Assembly: GCA_007135355.1 (NCBI GenBank)
Contig: SLJA01000028.1
Location: 1 to 6,175 of the forward strand
Direction of reading: 5' to 3'
Source: Wenzhouxiangella sp.
GTDB taxonomy: Bacteria > Pseudomonadota > Gammaproteobacteria > Xanthomonadales > Wenzhouxiangellaceae
Length of the DNA stretch: 6,175 nucleotides
Of this stretch, positions 4,433-6,175 are shown piece after piece. Numbering within the stretch: position 1 is the stretch's first letter; each line of letters starts with the position of its first letter. A program made the translations under genes and the position numbers. Under the pieces are notes generated by a model. It searched no databases, was not told where the DNA came from, and saw nothing but the letters and a program-made list of their open reading frames with translations.

Positions 4433-6175
4433 TCAAGCGGCATGGCCCGGCGCGCGGAAGCCTTGTTCGCGCAGGCGGCTGATCTGGTCGCGCAGAGACG
4501 CGGCTTCCTCGAACTCCAGATTTTCCGCCGCCTTGAACATGGCCTTTTCCAGCCGCGCAATTTCCTTCGCGGCCTGTTCGGGAGAATGCACCTCGGGCGC
4601 GTAGCCGGCGCGTTTTTCCGCCGCCTTGCGTGCCGTTTTCTTGCGCCCCGGCGCCTGGTGCGCGTCAGCCATGATGTCGGCGACATTTTTGACGATGGTT
4701 TGCGGCGTGATGCCCATGGCTTGGTTGTGCGCGACCTGCTTGGCCCGGCGTCGCTCGGTCTCGTCGATGGCGCGGCGCATGGATTGGGTGATGTGATCGG
4801 CATACAGGATGGCTTTGCCGCGCACGTTGCGGGCGGCGCGACCGATGGTTTGGATCAGCGAACCTTCCGAGCGCAGGAAACCCTCCTTGTCGGCATCCAG
4901 GATGGCCACCAATGAAACCTCAGGCAGATCAAGCCCTTCTCGCAACAAGTTGATGCCAACCAGCACGTCGAAAGCGCCCAAGCGCAGGTCGCGGATGATT
5001 TCCACCCTTTCCACTGTGTCGACGTCCGAATGCAGGTAACGCACGCGGACCTCGTGTTCACTCAGGTACTCGGTCAGGTTCTCCGCCATGCGCTTGGTCA
5101 AGGTGGTCACCAGCACGCGGTCTCCAAGCTCCACGCGGGATCGAATTTCCGATAGCAAGTCATCGACCTGGGTCGCCACCGGACGGATTTCGACCTCGGG
5201 ATCGACCAGGCCGGTCGGCCGCACCACTTGTTCGGCGACCACCGGCGAGCGTTCCAGCTCCCATTGGCGCGGCGTGGCCGAGACCAGGATCATCTGCGGC
5301 GCGCGCTCCTCGAATTCCTCAAACTGCAGCGGGCGGTTGTCCAGCGCCGAGGGCAGCCGGAAGCCGAACTCCACCAGAGTCTCCTTCCGGGCCCGGTCGC
5401 CGCGGTACATGCCGCCGATCTGCGGAATGGTCACGTGCGACTCATCAGCGATCAGAATGGCGTCGCGCGGCAGGTAGTCGAACAGGGTCGGCGGCGCCTC
5501 GCCGGGCTGACGGCCGGTCAGGTGCCGCGAGTAATTCTCGATACCCTGACAGTATCCCAGCTCCAACATCATTTCGATATCGAATTGGGTGCGCTGCTTG
5601 ATACGCTGCGCCTCCAGCAGCTTGCCGGCGCTTTCCAACTGGGGCAGGCGCTCGGCCAGCTCCGCCTTGATCGCCTCGACGGCGTCGAGCACGACCTGGC
5701 GCGGCGTCACGTAATGTGTTTTGGGAAAAATCGTCAGCTCGTCGAGCTTGTCGCGAATTTCGCCGGTCAGCGGATCAAAATAGCTGATGCGCTCGATCTC
5801 ATCGTCAAACAACTCGACCCGCACCGCCTCGATCTCGGAATCGCCGGGGAAGATGTCGATGACTTCGCCACGCACCCGGTAGGTTCCGCGTCTGAGTTCA
5901 AAATCATTGCGCGCGTACTGCATCTCGGCCAAGCGGCGCAGGATTTCGCGCTGGCTCATGCGCTCACCGATCTTGAGCGGCAGCGTCATCTTGAGAAAGG
6001 CGCTGGGGTCGCCCAGACCGTAAATAGCCGAAACCGTGGCAACAATCAGGCTGGCACGGCGTTCGAGCAGGGCCTTGGTCGCCGACAGGCGCATCTGCTC
6101 GATGTGCTAGTTGATCGACGCGTCCTTTTCGATAAGAGTGTCGGTCGAAGGCACGTAGGCTTCCGGCTGGTAGTA
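4433..6175 (-). CDS. uvrB: Excinuclease ABC subunit B, partial at right edge, with an in-frame TAG
   Basis: UvrB is the ATP-dependent damage-verifying subunit of nucleotide excision repair; it is loaded by UvrA and recruits UvrC. The window holds about 580 codons out of a usual 670; the first 95 or so, with Walker A, are outside. From the right edge the minus strand reads YYQPEAYVPSTDTLIEKDAS (the DNA-clamping beta-hairpin region), then IN, TAG at 6109-6107, then HIEQMRLSATK. Counting from the Met at 6094, domain 2 is at about 30-130, the Walker B DESH at 217-220, VSATP at 271-275, GINLLREGLDLPEVSL at 380-395 and QTIGRAARN at 415-423. A C-terminal UVR motif that contacts UvrC is at about 508-545 (LEKAMFKAAENLEFEEAASL). 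The 553 residues from that Met match the E. coli count (552). If the TAG is real and not suppressed, the downstream part would lack Walker A and the hairpin and could not work, making this a pseudogene. Confidence 0.93.
6107..6109 (-). other. In-frame amber codon inside uvrB, at a conserved Glu position
   Basis: The minus strand reads ATC AAC TAG CAC ATC GAG CAG ATG. E. coli UvrB has N-E-H-I-E-Q-M here, so TAG stands where Glu117 is expected. GAG to TAG is a single-base change. The frame is UvrB-like on both sides with no indel. Sequencing or assembly error, a genuine nonsense mutation, and suppressed readthrough are all possible. TAG also ends the epimerase-like gene at the expected family length, so wholesale reassignment of TAG is unlikely. 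Confidence 0.9.

Noticed and set aside
4337..4915. 192-codon open frame on the plus strand opposite the uvrB 3' end
   Set aside because: It overlaps the conserved UVR and helicase motifs of uvrB in antisense and starts inside the inverted repeat; it is a shadow frame.

Overview
The window looks like a chromosomal housekeeping segment from a GC-rich proteobacterium, most likely an environmental gammaproteobacterium. The LysS, RF2, YfcH-like and UvrB sequences all read closest to Escherichia coli-type proteins from memory. The prfB recoding site matches the E. coli one except for a synonymous tyrosine codon. The two intergenic repeat types (GATGAACGC-type and CACGCAGAGGC-type) resemble interspersed repeats I recall from environmental proteobacterial genomes. 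The genus cannot be determined from what is here.

Layout. Positions 1-322 (minus) hold the N-terminal 107 codons of lysS, running off the left edge. Positions 323-502 are a gap containing a large imperfect inverted repeat built from 10-bp GATGAACGC units. Positions 503-1601 (minus) are prfB, a full-length 365-residue peptide chain release factor 2 that needs a +1 programmed frameshift at codon 25. Positions 1602-1739 are a divergent promoter region. Positions 1740-3032 (plus) are a Glu/Leu/Phe/Val-dehydrogenase-family glutamate dehydrogenase. Positions 3122-4018 (plus) are a YfcH/TIGR01777-type SDR epimerase-like protein, followed after 16 bp by a 71-residue two-helix membrane protein of the superinfection-immunity (Imm_superinfect) type at 4035-4250. 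Positions 4251-4432 are a convergent gap with a second, unrelated inverted repeat. Positions 4433-6175 (minus) are uvrB, open at the right edge and interrupted near that edge by an in-frame TAG.

How the genes relate. prfB and lysS are in the same order and orientation as in E. coli and both serve translation. The plus-strand trio looks like loosely associated metabolic or hypothetical genes; the epimerase-like gene and the small membrane gene are probably co-transcribed. UvrB is the damage-verifying helicase of nucleotide excision repair and has no visible link to its neighbours here.

I see no defence system, CRISPR array, transposase, phage or other obviously new system. The points most worth checking are the amber codon replacing a conserved glutamate in uvrB and the two structured repeats. 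The prfB frameshift is a known device that an automatic gene caller would truncate.
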